Positions 26,664-36,539 of a stretch of DNA of 64,000 nucleotides are shown here, piece after piece. Position 1 is the stretch's first letter, and every line of letters starts with the position of its first letter. The DNA is from Alterinioella nitratireducens. Its GTDB lineage: Bacteria; Pseudomonadota; Alphaproteobacteria; Rhodobacterales; Rhodobacteraceae. The position numbers and the translations under genes are program-made. The stretch spans positions 32,485 through 96,484 of the forward strand of contig NZ_JABJVX010000012.1 in the NCBI RefSeq assembly GCF_013155465.1, in the 5' to 3' direction. The notes below the pieces were generated by a model. The model saw only the letters and a list, made by a program, of their open reading frames with translations, had not been told where the DNA came from and searched no databases.

Positions 26664-28169
26664 ATGCAGTCCAATTCACGCGGGGTCATAAGTCCAGTCA
26701 TGCCCATACCGGTGGACAGTTTCTACCTCGATCCCGACGTCGAAGGAACCCTGCAACAGAAGGTCCAGCGCCTTGTTGCAGAAGGAATTTTATCAGGCCG
26801 CTTCCGCCCGGGAGAAAAGCTTCCCTCCAGCCGGAAACTGGCCCGCCACCTGCAGATCAGCCGCATCACCGTCACCAATGCCTATACCGAATTGCTGGCC
26901 GATGATTACCTGAATTCGCGCGGGCGCTCGGGCTATTTCGTCTCGAAAACCGCGCCGGTTCCAGCCAGCTTCGATCCCCCCGCAAGGTCCGAGAAAGGCG
27001 GCATCGACTGGTCCCGCGCCATCGGGCGGCGGTTCGTCAGCCCCGGTTGGCCGATCCGGCCGTCCAATTGGAAGGACTACCCCTATCCCTTCATCTACGG
27101 CCAGGCCGACCCGCGCCTTTTCTCGCATCAGACCTGGCGTCAATGCGCGCTCCAGGCCCTGGGGCAGAAGGATTTTTCCGTCCTCACCGCCGATTACTAC
27201 GAACAGGACGATGAGCGGCTGCTGGAATACATCCAGCGCCATATCCTGCCGCGCCGGGGGATCGCCGCGCGCAAGGATCAGATCCTGATCACATTGGGTG
27301 CGCAGAACGCGCTGTGGATGACGGCACAGATCCTGCTGACGCAGCGCCGGGTCGCGGCGATGGAGAACCCCGCCTATCCCGGCCTGCGCGAGATCCTCAG
27401 CCAGACCCGCTGCCGCACCGTCGCGATAGATGTCGGGCCTGAGGGCCTGCCGCCGGGCCGGCTGCCGCCCGATACCGACGTGGTCTTCGCCACCGTCTCG
27501 CACCATTGCCCGACCAATGTGACCATGCCGCTGGAGCGCCGGAAGGAGCTGCTGCGCCTGGCCGAAGCGCGCGGCTTCGTCATCGTCGAGGACGAGTATG
27601 AGTTCGAGCTGTCCTTCCAGGCGGCCCCGTCGCCCTCGCTCAAATCCATGGACCAGGGCGGCTGCGTCATCCATATCGGCTCGTTCTCGAAATCGCTCTT
27701 TCCCGGCCTGCGCCTTGGCTATGTCGTGGCCTCGGAGGAGTTCATCCGCGAGGCGCGCGGCCTGCGCGGCCTGGTGCTGCGCCATCCGCCCGGCCACATC
27801 CAGCGCACCGTCGCCTATTTCCTGTCGCTCGGCCATTACGACGCGCAGATCAACCGGATGCGCCAGGCCTATCAGCGCCGCCGCGCGGTGATGGACCAGG
27901 CCATTGCCGCCGAGGGGCTGAGCATCGCCGAGATCGCGGGGCAGGGCGGGTCGAGCTTCTGGATGATCGCGCCGCCCGGGATCGACACCGAAGACCTTGC
28001 CCGCCGCCTCGACCGGCGCGGGGTCGTGATCGAACCGGGCCGCGGGTTCTTCGGGCCCGACCACGGTCCCTCGCGCCATTACCGCCTGGCCTACAGCTCG
28101 ATCCACGAGGACCGGATCCCCGAGGGCATCCGCCTCATCGCCGAGGAAATCCGCGCCAGCCCCGCTTAA
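26664..28169 (+). CDS. tauR: Taurine catabolism regulator TauR (MocR family)
   Basis: GntR-type winged-helix domain (TLQQKVQRLVAEGILSGRFRPGEKLPSSRKLARHLQISRITVTNAYTELLADDYL, residues ~25-80) fused to an aminotransferase-like domain with IGSFSKSLFPGLRLGYVV (PLP lysine kept near residue 340). In Rhodobacter, TauR activates the taurine genes when taurine is present, probably sensing it via PLP. The start at 26664 has AAGG 4 nt upstream; ATG at 26700 (MPIPVDSFYLDPD) is closer to homologous N-termini and would leave the TauR boxes outside the coding sequence, so I consider both possible. Confidence 0.9.
   Translation: MQSNSRGVISPVMPIPVDSFYLDPDVEGTLQQKVQRLVAEGILSGRFRPGEKLPSSRKLARHLQISRITVTNAYTELLADDYLNSRGRSGYFVSKTAPVPASFDPPARSEKGGIDWSRAIGRRFVSPGWPIRPSNWKDYPYPFIYGQADPRLFSHQTWRQCALQALGQKDFSVLTADYYEQDDERLLEYIQRHILPRRGIAARKDQILITLGAQNALWMTAQILLTQRRVAAMENPAYPGLREILSQTRCRTVAIDVGPEGLPPGRLPPDTDVVFATVSHHCPTNVTMPLERRKELLRLAEARGFVIVEDEYEFELSFQAAPSPSLKSMDQGGCVIHIGSFSKSLFPGLRLGYVVASEEFIREARGLRGLVLRHPPGHIQRTVAYFLSLGHYDAQINRMRQAYQRRRAVMDQAIAAEGLSIAEIAGQGGSSFWMIAPPGIDTEDLARRLDRRGVVIEPGRGFFGPDHGPSRHYRLAYSSIHEDRIPEGIRLIAEEIRASPA
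26669..26697 (-). promoter_or_regulatory. Candidate TauR operator pair between tpa and tauR
   Basis: On the minus strand, CTGGACTTAT (core at 26692-26697) and TTGGACTGCA (core at 26669-26674) are direct repeats 23 bp apart. They lie about 140 bp upstream of the tpa start and close to the tauR start. The spacing and core match the pair upstream of tauA. TTGCCT, 11 bp further towards tpa, could be the -35. Confidence 0.6.
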
Positions 28170-28175
28170 CGCCCC

Positions 28176-28258
28176 ATCAAGGTTAACGCGCCACCGCCCG
28201 CTTCTTTGTTCCGGAAATATCCTGGGGAGTCGCCCAGGGGGCGACGGGGCAAAGCCCC
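28176..28258 (+). repeat. Intergenic repeat module, copy 2
   Basis: AAGGTTAACGCG is followed by CTTCTTTGTTCCGGAAATAT then CCTGGGG (28201-28226) and a GGGGC-AAA-GCCCC hairpin. It begins 10 bp after the tauR stop. It has the same order of parts as copy 1 after tauC. The rest of the 211-bp gap to xsc shows no clear TauR box. Confidence 0.75.
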
Positions 28259-28380
28259 CCAAACACGCCGGTTTGGTCCTATCGGGCCGCCCGAACTGGC
28301 CCTAACGATGGCCCCCCGCAACCCGCTAGTGTCGCCACAAATCTCACCCCCCGATTTCCTGCCCGCCGGAGTCCCGCCCC

Positions 28381-30156
28381 ATGAAGATGACCACCGAAGA
28401 AGCCTTTGTAAAAACCCTCCAGATGCACGGGATCGAGGATGCGTTCGGCATTATCGGCTCGGCCATGATGCCGATCTCGGACATCTTCGGACAGGCCGGG
28501 ATCCGGTTCTGGGATTGCGCGCATGAAGGCTCGGGCGGGTTCATGGCCGACGGCTACACCCGCGCCTCCGGCAAGATGAGCATGATGATCGCGCAGAACG
28601 GGCCGGGCATCACCAATTTCGTCACCGCCGTGAAAACCGCCTATTGGAACCACACGCCGCTGCTGCTGGTCACGCCGCAGGCCGCGAACAAGACGATGGG
28701 GCAGGGCGGCTTTCAGGAGATGGAGCAGATGCGCCTCTTCGCCGATTGCGTCGCCTACCAGGAAGAGGTGCGCGATCCCGCGCGCATGGCCGAGGTGCTG
28801 AACCGGGTGATCCTTCAGGCCAAACGCGCCTCGGCGCCTGCCCAGATCAACGTGCCGCGCGATTTCTGGACCCAGGTGATCGACATCGAGTTGCCCGCCA
28901 TCGTCGAGTTCGAGCGCCCCTCGGGTGGGGCGGATGCCGTGCAGGCCGCCGCCGATCTGCTGTCGGAGGCGACATTCCCCGTCATCCTGAACGGCGCGGG
29001 CGTGGTGCTTGGCGGCGCGATCCCGGCGAGCCGGGCTTTGGCCGAGCGCCTCGATGCCCCGGTCTGCGTCGGCTACCAGCACAATGACGCCTTCCCCGGC
29101 TCGCACCCCCTCTTTGCCGGGCCGCTCGGCTATAACGGGTCCAAGGCCGCGATGGAGCTGATCAAACAGGCGGATGTGGTGCTCTGCCTCGGCACCCGCC
29201 TCAACCCGTTCTCGACCCTGCCGGGCTATGGCATGGACTACTGGCCGACAGACGCGAAGGTGATCCAGGTCGATATCAACCCCGACCGGATCGGCCTGAC
29301 CAAGACAGTGACCGTGGGCATTGTGGGTGACGCGAAACAGGTCGCCGAGGGGATCCTGAACAAGCTTTCGGATGCCGCAGGCGATGCGGGGCGCGACGAC
29401 CGCAAATCCACCATCGCGCAGACCAAGTCAGCCTGGGCGCAGCAGCTCTCCTCGATGGATCACGAGGAGGACGACCCAGGCACCACCTGGAACCAACGCG
29501 CCCGCGCCGACAAGCCCGACTGGATGAGCCCCCGCATGGCCTGGCGCGCGATCCAGGCGGCCCTGCCGAAGGAGGCGATCATCAGCAGCGACATCGGCAA
29601 CAACTGCGCCATCGGCAATGCCTACCCGTCCTTTGATGAGGGGCGCAAATACCTGGCCCCCGGCCTTTTTGGGCCTTGCGGCTACGGCCTTCCTTCCGTG
29701 ATCGGGGCCAAGATCGCCTGCCCGGACACCCCCGTGGTGGGGTTTTCCGGCGACGGGGCGTTCGGTATCGCGGTGACGGAACTGACCGCCATCGGGCGCG
29801 AGGAATGGCCCGCCGTGACGCAGGTGGTCTTCCGCAACTACCAATGGGGGGCGGAAAAGCGCAACTCGACGCTCTGGTTCGACGACAATTTCGTCGGCAC
29901 CGAACTGGATGAGAAGGTGAGTTACGCGGGTATTGCGAAGGCTTGCGGCCTGCAGGGCGTGCAGGCCCACACGATGGAGGAGCTGACGGCGGCCCTGGAT
30001 CAGGCGCTGAAGGATCAGAAGGCGGGCAAGACGACGCTGATCGAGGCGATGATCAACCAGGAACTGGGCGACCCGTTCCGCCGCGACGCGATGAAGAAAC
30101 CGGTCGAGGTCGCGGGCATCAATGCGGCCGACATGCGCCCGCAGAAGGCGGGTTGA
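28381..30156 (+). CDS. xsc: Sulfoacetaldehyde acetyltransferase
   Basis: ThDP-dependent enzyme of 591 aa that cleaves the C-S bond: sulfoacetaldehyde plus phosphate gives sulfite and acetyl phosphate. It has the acetolactate-synthase-like layout: an N-terminal domain with the catalytic Glu in DCAHEGSGGFMADGYTR, and a C-terminal ThDP site GDGAFGIAVTELTAIGREEWPAVTQVVFRNYQWG. MTTEEAFVKTLQMHGIEDAFGIIGSAMMPISDIF is a characteristic Xsc N-terminus. It completes the tauABC-tpa-tauR set. No phosphate acetyltransferase (pta) follows, as it often does; a tRNA gene comes instead. Confidence 0.94.
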   Translation: MKMTTEEAFVKTLQMHGIEDAFGIIGSAMMPISDIFGQAGIRFWDCAHEGSGGFMADGYTRASGKMSMMIAQNGPGITNFVTAVKTAYWNHTPLLLVTPQAANKTMGQGGFQEMEQMRLFADCVAYQEEVRDPARMAEVLNRVILQAKRASAPAQINVPRDFWTQVIDIELPAIVEFERPSGGADAVQAAADLLSEATFPVILNGAGVVLGGAIPASRALAERLDAPVCVGYQHNDAFPGSHPLFAGPLGYNGSKAAMELIKQADVVLCLGTRLNPFSTLPGYGMDYWPTDAKVIQVDINPDRIGLTKTVTVGIVGDAKQVAEGILNKLSDAAGDAGRDDRKSTIAQTKSAWAQQLSSMDHEEDDPGTTWNQRARADKPDWMSPRMAWRAIQAALPKEAIISSDIGNNCAIGNAYPSFDEGRKYLAPGLFGPCGYGLPSVIGAKIACPDTPVVGFSGDGAFGIAVTELTAIGREEWPAVTQVVFRNYQWGAEKRNSTLWFDDNFVGTELDEKVSYAGIAKACGLQGVQAHTMEELTAALDQALKDQKAGKTTLIEAMINQELGDPFRRDAMKKPVEVAGINAADMRPQKAG

Positions 30157-30171
30157 CTGGCAGGAAATTCT

Positions 30172-30195
30172 CCGGGCAATCAGAGGGTTGCCCGG
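30172..30195 (+). terminator. Hairpin after xsc
   Basis: CCGGGCAA pairs perfectly with TTGCCCGG across an 8-nt loop, 16 bp after the xsc stop. No T run follows, so it is either a weak terminator or a 3' stabilising stem. Confidence 0.5.
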
Positions 30196-30340
30196 TAGAT
30201 CATTGGCTGGCCGCGAATGCCTGTCCTGACCGAAATCGAGCGCGGGTAGCAGCCCGCAGATTTTTCCAAGAACCCTATGGACAGCCCCGCCCGAACCCCC
30301 TAGAACGCCCCCACCCACGGCAAGGATTTGCCGTCCCCGT

Positions 30341-30415
30341 GCCCGGGTAGCTCAGGGGTAGAGCAGTGGATTGAAAATCCTCGTGTCGGTGGTTCGATTC
30401 CGCCCCCGGGCACCA
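30341..30415 (+). tRNA. tRNA-Phe (anticodon GAA)
   Basis: Acceptor stem GCCCGGG/CCCGGGC with discriminator A and encoded CCA. The D arm is AGCTCAGGGGTAGAGC, the anticodon stem-loop GGATTGAAAATCC gives GAA, and the T arm is CGGTGGTTCGATTCCGCC. The DNA directly 3' is AT-richer, with an IS remnant, as often seen where elements integrate at tRNA genes. Confidence 0.95.
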
Positions 30416-30553
30416 TTAAATCAAAGACTTAGTGGAAATCCCGATTTCTTAGGCTCACCATAGGCTCTACCGTATTCTCAACTATAATGATAGTTGCCAG
30501 GCTACAGTACCGGCACCCTTTCCTGCCGATAATTTTGAGTTCGCTAACCTAGC

Positions 30554-31000
30554 TTACGCCAAGCTAGTGTTCCGAGTCTGACGGTTACCACCTGTTGCCC
30601 CTGAACCGCGCCGGGTTTGCCGGAGGCTGATTTCGGTTAGCTGCGCGGCCATGGGTTCAGTTTCCAGAGCGGCGTAGAAGTTGGCCTCGGCTTCTGCGGG
30701 CGGGATGTTCCCGATCGGCTCGAGGAGACGGCGGTTGTTGAACCAGTCCACCCATTCGAGCGTCGCGTATTCCACGGCCTCGAAGTTGCGCCAAGGCCCC
30801 CGGCGGTGAATGACCTCGGCCTTGTACAAGCCGTTGATCGGCTCGGCCAAGGCGTTGACGCAGCTGTCGCCGACGCTGCCCACCGAGGGTTCGATGCCGG
30901 CTTCCGCCAATCGCTCGGTATAACCAATGGACAGGTATTGCGAGCCCCTGCCGCTGTGGTGGACCATGCCAACTTGAGTGCCCCGTCTGAACTGGTCCAC
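30554..31000 (-). mobile_element. IS3-family transposase remnant (C-terminal part of OrfB)
   Basis: The 148-residue frame keeps the C-terminal third of an IS3 OrfB integrase core: VHHSGRGSQYLSIGYTERLAEAGIEPSVGSVGDSCVNALAEPINGLYKAEVIHRRGPWRNFEAVEYATLEWVDWFNNRRLLEPIGNIPPAEAE. In active relatives the first motif reads HSDRGSQY and the second DNALAE; here the catalytic Asp is Gly and the DN pair is altered, and the N-terminal DDE residues and OrfA are missing. Inactive fragment. No terminal inverted repeats or target duplication could be found. Confidence 0.85.
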
Positions 31001-31248
31001 CGTTATGTTTAGAAAACGGAGTAATCAGCCTCCGGGAAAACCGGGGCGGTTCATATAAGTCACCCATCATTTACGAAGGGACCGCTGCTGAAGGGCTGGA
31101 ATCCCCAAGCCAATTACCGGCCACAAAACCGGGGGAACTCCAACTGCAACTCCGATTGTCAGCTTCAGATGCTCCTGACAACGCATCGCCTTTCCACAAG
31201 TCATACAAACCGGCGATAGAACACGGTCAGGCAGTCAAATCCCGCGAC

Positions 31249-32481
31249 TCAGTTCACGACCCTTTCCGCGACGCTCATGCCTTCGGAGAGGCCGGAAGAC
31301 GGATAGAGGATCACTCTGTCGTTTTCGGCCAATCCACTGGTGACCTGGGCTTCAACACCGTTGTTGGGACCTATCTCAATGGTGCGGAGTCGGGCCACGC
31401 CATCAACCACGACAAAGACAGTCCAGGCGTTCCGGCTGCGAAACAGGGCGCTGGCCGGGACGATAAGGGTGTCTTCGCTCTCCCAGACAATAATCTGCGA
31501 TTCCACGCGGAACCCGTGCCCCAGGCCCGCATAGTCTTCCGATGGGCTGGCAAAAGCGATGACGGTATTCACACGTTGTTCTTCGACGCCAAGGGCCGAG
31601 AATTGCGTGATGCCGAACGGATCGACACGGATCACTTCGCCGGTCAATTCGGTCGGGCCGCCCCAATCGGCGATGATCACTGGATCGCCAACTGCGACCT
31701 GCACGGCATCCGTCGAGAGAAGTTCGACCACGACCTCCAGATCGTTTTCGATGTTTCCGATTTCCATGATGGGCGCGCCTGCGGGGAGCGAGGTTTCGCT
31801 TTCCTGCATCACGCGCAGGATGTGGCCGTCTGCCGGTGCAAAGAGCGGAATATCATCGTCGGCTGTTCCGATTGCGGCGGCCAGCCGGGGGTCGTCGAAG
31901 CCGATCAATTGGGCCTGGGCATTGGTGATCTCTGCTTCGCGCACCGAAATCGCGGCCTCTGCCGTATCGACATTCGCCTGTGCCACGCGGGCCGTCTGGC
32001 TGGCGCGGTCCAGTGCGGCTTGGCTCAGAATGCCGCGTTCGACCAGTTGTTCCGTTCGTTCCAACTCGGTCTCGGCCAGGTCGCGATTGGCGAGCGCCGC
32101 ATTCAGTTCGGCGCGCGCCACACGAAGTGCGGCTTCGGCGGCTGTCACAATGGCCTGTGCCCGTTCGCGCGTGCGCACATCGAGGGCTGCGGGGTTCGTC
32201 GGGCGCATGTGTGCGACGACGGTCTCACCGCGCACAACCGGATCACCGGGCTGGACGCTGACCCTCTGCAACTGGCCTGCGACCGGAGTGGAGACGACGT
32301 AGGCATCGCGCACCCGGGTGCGGCCTTCTTCGTCGATGGTCAGCTGCATGGTGCCCCGTGTGACTTCACCCATGTCCACCATCGTCGGACGGGGCCAGAA
32401 AGCGACGGTCAGCGCGCCAATGATCAACAGCACAGTTGCCGTGGTCAGGATCAGGCGGGATCGTTTTCTTGCTTTGGCCAT
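31249..32481 (-). CDS. HlyD-family periplasmic adaptor of an ABC exporter
   Basis: Protein of 410 aa with one N-terminal membrane anchor (RSRLILTTATVLLIIGALTVAF), then GTMQLTIDEEGRTRVRDAYVVSTPVAGQL (lipoyl half), a long alpha-helical hairpin (residues ~95-190, RERAQAIVTAAEAALRVARAELN to LDRASQTARVAQANVDTAEAAI), a second lipoyl half, and a beta-barrel domain with VDPFGITQFSALGVEEQRVNTVIAF. It would bridge the inner-membrane transporter to an outer channel (not encoded here). It starts 5 bp after the FtsX-type permease gene; same operon. Confidence 0.87.
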   Translation of the reverse strand: MAKARKRSRLILTTATVLLIIGALTVAFWPRPTMVDMGEVTRGTMQLTIDEEGRTRVRDAYVVSTPVAGQLQRVSVQPGDPVVRGETVVAHMRPTNPAALDVRTRERAQAIVTAAEAALRVARAELNAALANRDLAETELERTEQLVERGILSQAALDRASQTARVAQANVDTAEAAISVREAEITNAQAQLIGFDDPRLAAAIGTADDDIPLFAPADGHILRVMQESETSLPAGAPIMEIGNIENDLEVVVELLSTDAVQVAVGDPVIIADWGGPTELTGEVIRVDPFGITQFSALGVEEQRVNTVIAFASPSEDYAGLGHGFRVESQIIVWESEDTLIVPASALFRSRNAWTVFVVVDGVARLRTIEIGPNNGVEAQVTSGLAENDRVILYPSSGLSEGMSVAERVVN

Positions 32482-32486
32482 GACGG

Positions 32487-34853
32487 CTACTCCCTCGTTT
32501 TCAGGGCCGAGACGAGTTCTGCTCGGTCGACATCTCGTTTCACCAGCCAGCCGGAGGCGACAGCCGCCCCAAGCACGACCATTGCGGCAAAGCCGTAGCT
32601 CGCGGGGTCAAAGACCGCGGGAATCTGATAAAGCTCACTCGAAAATCCGGCGGCAATGCCGAAGGACAGATAATAGCCCAGCACACTGCCAACCGGCAGA
32701 GCCACCAGCGTGACGATGGCCAACTCGCCCAGCAACACGAAGGCAGCCTCGCCCCTGGTGAAGCCGATGACTCGCAGGCTCGCCAGATCGCGGGAGCGCT
32801 CGGCATAGGCAATGCGGGCGGCATTGTTGACGATGCCGAAGGTGATCACGAAGGCGATCGCCCCCATCACGTAGCGGATCGCGCCTGCGCCTGTGTTCAT
32901 CAGGGTCTGGAACGCGACTTCTGCCTGGCTCTTGAGGCTGACGCCAGCAACGGTGGGCATGTCTTGCAAGGCTGCGTAAATCTCCGTCGCGTATGCCTCG
33001 TCTATCGACAGGTAGGCCCCGGAGACGCGGTTTGGTTCGCGCAGGGCGCGATTGAGCGTGGCAAGGTCCATATAGGCCGGGGAACCCAACAGGCTTTCGG
33101 CGATGGCAGTGACCGGGATTTGCAGCACGGGCTGGCGGCCTTCGCGCACCTCGGCGGTGAGAACATCACCGGGCCGGATGTTCAGTTTGACCGCCAACGC
33201 GGTGGACAGCACGATACCGCCGTTTTGCAAGGGAATGTCCACCAGATCGCTGCCCAGCGCCCGGCTGAGGCGAGTGTCCGGGGACAATCCAGCGACAACG
33301 CCGCGATGGGTCGCAAGGCCGTTGCGCAACACCACAGGCACATGGCGCACGGGTTCGACATATGTCACACCCTCCATCCGACGCAGATTGAATATCGTCT
33401 CCTCCGACGCGGCATGCGTGAAGCTGACGGCAATGTCGCTTCGGTCGATGACGTTGAAGGTCAGGTCGATCGTGCGGTCAAAGCCCGCATAGATCGTGAT
33501 CATCGACACGCTCAGCGCCATGCCACAGGCGATCCCGATCATCGCACCTGCCATGCGTGCAGGCTGGCGGGTGATCCGGCGCAGCACCATGCGGGAGGGT
33601 TGATCAAGAAAGCGGTTCAGAGTGTGTCCGATGGCCCCGGTGCGGCTGTAATCGGCAGGGGCCGGTGCGCGCATGGCGGAGGCGGGCGTCAAGGCGAAGA
33701 CACTGCGCAGAACCAGCAGACCCCCGGCAGAAGCCGAGAGGATACTGACGCTCACGCCAGTGACAAAGGACGCCGGATCAAGCTGGAAGACAAGAAAGGG
33801 AAATTTGAAATAGGCGACATAGACCTGTATCAGGGCGCGTCCGCCCGCGATCCCCAGGAGGCACCCCGCAAGCGCGCCACCGATGGCGATGGCAAGGACG
33901 AGCTTGAAGTAATGCGCGCCGACCTCGGTGTTGGTGTACCCAAAAGCTTTCATCAGCCCGATTTCCTCGCGTTCGGACTGCACCATGCGGTTGATCACGA
34001 TGTAGAGGAGAAAGGCCGCAACGGCGAGGAAGATGGGCGGCACGCCCGCCGCCGCCGCCTCCAGCCCACTGATTTCCTCGCTGACAAGCTGGTTCGAGGC
34101 TTGATCGGCCAACGGATAGGCCCCGGTCCCGCCATAAGGGTCGAGGATGCGGTCGACGGCATCCATGACCGCCGCCTCATTTGCGCCGCGTGACAGGGAC
34201 AGGAGCGCTTCGTTAAAGGCACCCTCCATGTCGTAGGCCGCCGCAAGCGCCGAGCGGCTCATCCAGATTACGCCGAAGCGGGCATCATCGGGGATCAGTT
34301 CACCCGGCGCGGTGGTGTAGAGAAACTCTGGCGCTTGAGCGAGACCCACGACCTGAAAGCTGCGTCGCGCGCCGTTCATTGTGGCGTCAATCCGGTCGCC
34401 GGGGCGAAGGTCATGGGCCTGGGCAAAGGCCTCCAGCAACAGTATCTCGTCGGTGTGATCGCTGTCGATCATGCGCCCGTCGGTCAGGAACACATCGTTC
34501 AGACGGGGATTGCGCAGATCGGGCAGGGACACTGCCTGCGCCTGCACCGGCAGATCAAAATCCGCCACGTCGATCAGTGCCGCACCCACGACGCGCGGCT
34601 CTACCGCACTGACGCCATCTATCGCGGCCAGTCGCGTCACCATGCGGTCGGGCGCTCGGGTGACCGGGGCGAAGACCTCGGCCAGACGGTAGCGTTCATA
34701 ATAGGCGGCGCGGGTTTCATTGAGCGATGTGACCAATCCCGTCATCATCACCAACATGCCGACGCCCACGGCGATCACCATGCCGATGGCGAGAGCCTGC
34801 CCCTTCATGCGCCACAGATCGCGCAGAATTTTATGATCGAGCGGGCTCACCAT
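32487..34853 (-). CDS. ABC exporter permease with two FtsX domains (788 aa)
   Basis: MacB/FtsX-type permease. The N-terminal helix ([22 protein letters not shown]) precedes a large periplasmic domain, then a first FtsX unit ([39 protein letters not shown], ~residue 280 on), a second helix-plus-periplasmic segment ([25 protein letters not shown]), and a second FtsX unit ([39 protein letters not shown]). This doubled layout is used for export or mechanotransmission of lipids, peptides or drugs. It overlaps the ATPase gene by 7 bp and lies upstream of the HlyD-like adaptor. Confidence 0.88.
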   Translation of the reverse strand: MVSPLDHKILRDLWRMKGQALAIGMVIAVGVGMLVMMTGLVTSLNETRAAYYERYRLAEVFAPVTRAPDRMVTRLAAIDGVSAVEPRVVGAALIDVADFDLPVQAQAVSLPDLRNPRLNDVFLTDGRMIDSDHTDEILLLEAFAQAHDLRPGDRIDATMNGARRSFQVVGLAQAPEFLYTTAPGELIPDDARFGVIWMSRSALAAAYDMEGAFNEALLSLSRGANEAAVMDAVDRILDPYGGTGAYPLADQASNQLVSEEISGLEAAAAGVPPIFLAVAAFLLYIVINRMVQSEREEIGLMKAFGYTNTEVGAHYFKLVLAIAIGGALAGCLLGIAGGRALIQVYVAYFKFPFLVFQLDPASFVTGVSVSILSASAGGLLVLRSVFALTPASAMRAPAPADYSRTGAIGHTLNRFLDQPSRMVLRRITRQPARMAGAMIGIACGMALSVSMITIYAGFDRTIDLTFNVIDRSDIAVSFTHAASEETIFNLRRMEGVTYVEPVRHVPVVLRNGLATHRGVVAGLSPDTRLSRALGSDLVDIPLQNGGIVLSTALAVKLNIRPGDVLTAEVREGRQPVLQIPVTAIAESLLGSPAYMDLATLNRALREPNRVSGAYLSIDEAYATEIYAALQDMPTVAGVSLKSQAEVAFQTLMNTGAGAIRYVMGAIAFVITFGIVNNAARIAYAERSRDLASLRVIGFTRGEAAFVLLGELAIVTLVALPVGSVLGYYLSFGIAAGFSSELYQIPAVFDPASYGFAAMVVLGAAVASGWLVKRDVDRAELVSALKTRE

Positions 34854-35554
34854 TCGATCCCTTCAGGGGTGAGCTTGGTGTCGTTGACCACCACTTCGCG
34901 GATGCCCCCGTCGGCAAAGTGGATCACACGATCCGCCATCGCCGCCTGAGACGCCGCGTGGGTCACGATCAACACCGTTGCCCCCAGCTTTTCGTTCACG
35001 TCCTTGAGCACGTTCAGAACGGCCCGCCCGGTGGTGCTGTCCAAAGCCCCCGTCGGCTCATCACAGAACAGCACCGTGGGGTTCTTGGCCACCGCACGCG
35101 CAATCGCCACGCGCTGCTGTTCGCCGCCCGAAAGTTGCGCGGGAAAGTGATCGACCCGTTCGCGCAGGCCGACCATGGCCAGTGCCGCGTCGGGCTCCAT
35201 CGGGTCGCGCGCAATTTCGGTCACAAGCTCCACGTTTTCGCGGGCTGTGAGGCTGGGCATCAAGTTGTAGAACTGAAAGACGAACCCCACGTGATCGCGG
35301 CGGTAGAGGGTCAATTGCCTGTCCGTCATCTCTGACAGGTTCTGGTCCTGAAAGAAGGCATCGCCTGCCGTCGCACGGTCCAACCCGCCAATGATATTGA
35401 GCAAGGTGGATTTGCCGCTGCCCGATGGCCCAAGCAGCACAACGATCTCTCCCTCCGGAATATCCAGATCGACGCCGCGCAATGCATGCACGGCGGAGCG
35501 TCCCTCGCCGTAAACTTTGGTGATGCCCCTGGTCGAAAAAGCATTCTGCGCCAT
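34847..35554 (-). CDS. ABC exporter ATP-binding protein (LolD/MacB type)
   Basis: ATPase of 235 aa: Walker [37 protein letters not shown], signature [19 protein letters not shown], Walker [16 protein letters not shown], and the H-loop VTHAASQ. This motif set is typical of the LolD/MacB/FtsE group. The start at ATG 35554 ([10 protein letters not shown]) was preferred over a TTG 9 bp upstream. First gene of the minus-strand exporter operon and divergent from the GbsR-like regulator, with a 94-bp shared promoter region. Confidence 0.9.
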   Translation of the reverse strand: MAQNAFSTRGITKVYGEGRSAVHALRGVDLDIPEGEIVVLLGPSGSGKSTLLNIIGGLDRATAGDAFFQDQNLSEMTDRQLTLYRRDHVGFVFQFYNLMPSLTARENVELVTEIARDPMEPDAALAMVGLRERVDHFPAQLSGGEQQRVAIARAVAKNPTVLFCDEPTGALDSTTGRAVLNVLKDVNEKLGATVLIVTHAASQAAMADRVIHFADGGIREVVVNDTKLTPEGIEW

Positions 35555-35648
35555 TATCAGCAAGCCGTTCAGTTATTTCTGAACATACTAGACAGCTAAG
35601 TGGTGGGACGCTAGCCTTTTATAAACTCGCCATCCCTGGAGACGCGAC

Positions 35649-36125
35649 GTGACGAAGGCCAAACCTGTGAAATCCGTGGAAACTGCCCGCGCAGACTTTA
35701 TCGAGAAAATCGGGATGATCGCGAGATCCGAAGGGCTGCCACGTATTGCGGGCCGCGTTCTGGCAATGCTGCTTTACGATGGCGAGCGGGTGTCGTTCGG
35801 GCAGCTTGCGACGGCCCTGCAAGTCAGTCGAGGCAGTATCAGTTCCAGCGTTCGCATGCTCGAAAGCCAGCAACTGATCAAACGTGTCGCCAAACCGGGC
35901 GACCGGCAAGACTACTTTCAGGTTGTCGATAATGCGTTTGTAAACATGGTGGAGGCGTCAGCCGCACGCGCGCGCCTCGCCGCTGCTGATATCGAAGACT
36001 CCCTAAACGAAATACCCTTGTCCGAGACCGGTGCGCGAGAGCGCGTCGCCAGCTACGCGGCTTTCTACCGCGCGATGGATGACGGACTGAAAACGACCGC
36101 CGAGGCGCTCAGAAACAACGAGTAG
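35649..36125 (+). CDS. GbsR/MarR-like transcriptional regulator
   Basis: Protein of 158 aa with a winged helix: [78 protein letters not shown], the pattern of the GbsR branch of MarR-type regulators. The C-terminal part is helical and probably dimerises. GTG start. It faces the exporter operon head to head, so it probably represses or senses for that operon. The 94-bp gap holds GCTAAG...GCTAGC-like half-sites (35596-35614), which are only weak operator candidates. Confidence 0.82.
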   Translation: MTKAKPVKSVETARADFIEKIGMIARSEGLPRIAGRVLAMLLYDGERVSFGQLATALQVSRGSISSSVRMLESQQLIKRVAKPGDRQDYFQVVDNAFVNMVEASAARARLAAADIEDSLNEIPLSETGARERVASYAAFYRAMDDGLKTTAEALRNNE

Positions 36126-36539
36126 TCGCGGCCGCGGCTGGAAGGTTCCGCAAGAAAGCGGTCATTGATGAGGGCACAGCGTAGGGCAGCTTTGTCCCGC
36201 ATAGCGGTCGTCGATACTCCGAGAATGCTGCGGCACGCACGAATGTCCGCAATGTGGGCTGCGGCCGCAGCATCTTGACCGGTCGGTGTAAGGCAGGTTT
36301 GGGCCGATTGCTGTCATCGACTTTGCCCAGGTGAGACCTAGGCCTGCAGGTCAGGCATTCGTTCAATAAGAGCGATGGGTCGTTGCCATACTCAAGTTCA
36401 AATCTTGAGTATCTAAATCAGTGGACGGTGGAGATTGGATGGAAAATCCTGAGAGAAATGACCTCGGGTTCAGCCCGTGTTGGCCGGTTGCAGCGTGCTG
36501 GCCGCCGTTTCGCGTCACACAGTCCCGACCAGCCGCTGC
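36126..36539. other. 414-bp spacer without a supportable gene
   Basis: Lower GC than its surroundings. It contains an imperfect direct repeat (AAGCGGTCATTGAT at 36155 and TAGCGGTCGTCGAT at 36201) and a GCTGCGGCCGCAGC palindrome at 36257-36270. An 85-codon frame on the minus strand has unnatural composition and no recognisable features. Similar non-coding stretches are common between acquired segments in this family. Confidence 0.5.

Noticed and set aside
30986..31020. TGAACTGGTCCACC near 30989 as an IS3 inverted repeat
   Set aside because: It looks like an IS end but no matching partner is visible on the other side of the transposase remnant, so element borders were not called.
36109..36366. 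85-codon minus-strand frame in the spacer after the GbsR-like gene
   Set aside because: No ribosome site, composition unlike neighbours, and the segment resembles non-coding repeats; no support as a gene.
30341..36539. Classical attL/attR direct repeats of an integrated element at tRNA-Phe
   Set aside because: I looked for a second copy of the tRNA 3' end (CCCCCGGGCACCA) up to the racemase gene and found none, nor an integrase gene.
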